A stretch of 64,000 nucleotides of DNA from Phallusia mammillata (taxonomy: Eukaryota; Chordata; Ascidiacea; Phlebobranchia; Ascidiidae). The notes below the pieces were generated by a model. It ran no database searches and had not been told where the DNA came from. It saw only the letters and a program-made list of their open reading frames with translations. This document shows positions 63,375 through 64,000 of this stretch, one piece after another. The stretch spans positions 43,566 through 107,565 of the forward strand of contig QLIY01000536.1 of assembly GCA_003260075.1 (NCBI GenBank). The letters run 5' to 3'. Positions within the stretch are counted from its first letter, which is position 1. Every line of letters begins with the position of its first letter. A program made the translations under genes and the position numbers.

Positions 63375-64000
63375 GGCGCTTCTGCGATAAAGCGAAATTT
63401 TTTATACATTGCAGCTATTTTTGTTCCACTAAATCGTGCAAAATGTGCAAATGAATCGCTGTTATTTGCTCAGTATAAAATGATATTATTAATGGCATAC
63501 TTCACACAACGTTAAACCTGGACAAAAATTAGGTTTAGGCTATATTGCTGGTGCTGTTATCATTTGTGTATAACTGAGTGGGAAGCATTAAAGTTGATTA
63601 AAGAAAAACGTTAAGCGATCCCCCCCCCCTATCCCGGGGATGATAAACTAATTTAAACGTTTTTATTGCTAAATATATGTAGTTGTTTGAAGATCGGTCC
63701 GCGATAAAATTTCAGTTTCAATAACGGTCCGCAGTGCAAAAACGGTTGCCGACCCCTGCGCTAGATAATAAAAATGCTTTAGTGACCCAGTCTTGGCCGA
63801 AAGAAGCAATACGTAAACGAAATTCAAGAAAAGAAGCACTATATTTATAATTGAAAATTTTTCAAATAAAACAGGGTTAAACTATCTTGGTATATACACT
63901 TTACCTTGGAGGTCCATCTTCCTTAAACTTCTTACGCACTTGATGGCCACGAAATGACTTTTGGATCATTCGAGCCGCCATTTGGACCTTTTCATCCTTA
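63059..64000. repeat. Diverged duplicate of the CAVPT-like first coding exon
   Basis: The segment 63905-64000 repeats the exon at 63241-63381 as far as the window end. It has six differences in about 96 bases, all synonymous, and both encode MIQKSFRGHQVRKKF. The adjoining introns align only in part. The C run is 63620-63629. Either this is a diverged second haplotype or a real tandem copy under purifying selection. Confidence 0.8.
63650..63758 (-). mobile_element. hAT-type terminus (CAGGGGTCGGCAACC)
   Basis: The minus strand starts CAGGGGTCGGCAACCG and continues with GGACCG motifs, a widespread hAT/Charlie terminal sequence. The flanking octamer at 63759-63766 is CGCTAGAT. The other copy of this region (63113-63120) reads CGCTGGAT with no insertion. 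The left end of the element falls in or before the C run, so its full length is unknown. Confidence 0.6.

Overview
The window looks like nuclear DNA from a solitary ascidian (sea squirt), most likely Ciona or a close relative. The DNA is AT-rich, the exons are short, and the GT-AG introns run from tens to a few hundred bases. The three recognisable genes are chordate-type. No prokaryotic, viral or organellar gene was recognised.

Layout. (1) 2409-12595, plus strand: a Cordon-bleu (Cobl/Cobll1-family) actin-regulator gene. I traced 19 exons with consistent splice phases; one stretch near the 3' end is missing. (2) 12596-50211: about 37.6 kb with no gene I can support. It holds degenerate tRNA-like (SINE-head) sequences, hAT-type transposon remnants, nuclear-receptor direct repeats, an excess of TGACGTCA palindromes and a nested hairpin. 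(3) 50212-58331, plus strand: a complete seven-exon Wnt gene, best matched to Wnt10, with a 3.8 kb last intron. (4) 58332-61090: mostly anonymous, with one weak pair of exon-like ORFs at 60484-60953. (5) 61091-63374, minus strand: a five-exon gene for a 228-residue protein with one IQ motif and two Ig I-set-like domains. This is the architecture of amphioxus CAVPT, the target of calcium vector protein.

Assembly structure. There are 19 runs of ten or more C and no comparable G runs, although true poly-C would occur in both orientations. Sixteen runs are 10-12 long and each separates two near-identical copies of the flanking sequence. The other three (46, 74 and 99) lack duplicated flanks, and one sits between two Cobl exons. 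The runs behave like gaps (N) rewritten as C, and the doubled flanks like two haplotypes placed end to end in a highly polymorphic genome. Polyproline or polyglycine ORFs across them are artefacts, and some CAVPT-like exons appear twice.

The three genes share no evident pathway: actin nucleation/morphogenesis, secreted signalling, and a probable muscle calcium-sensor target. I found no convincing novel multi-gene system. The most useful leads are the haplotype gaps, a filled/empty hAT site between the two copies of the CAVPT-like region, a DR5 retinoic-acid-type element 58 bp from a TATA box, the CRE excess, and the long gene-free interval before wnt10.
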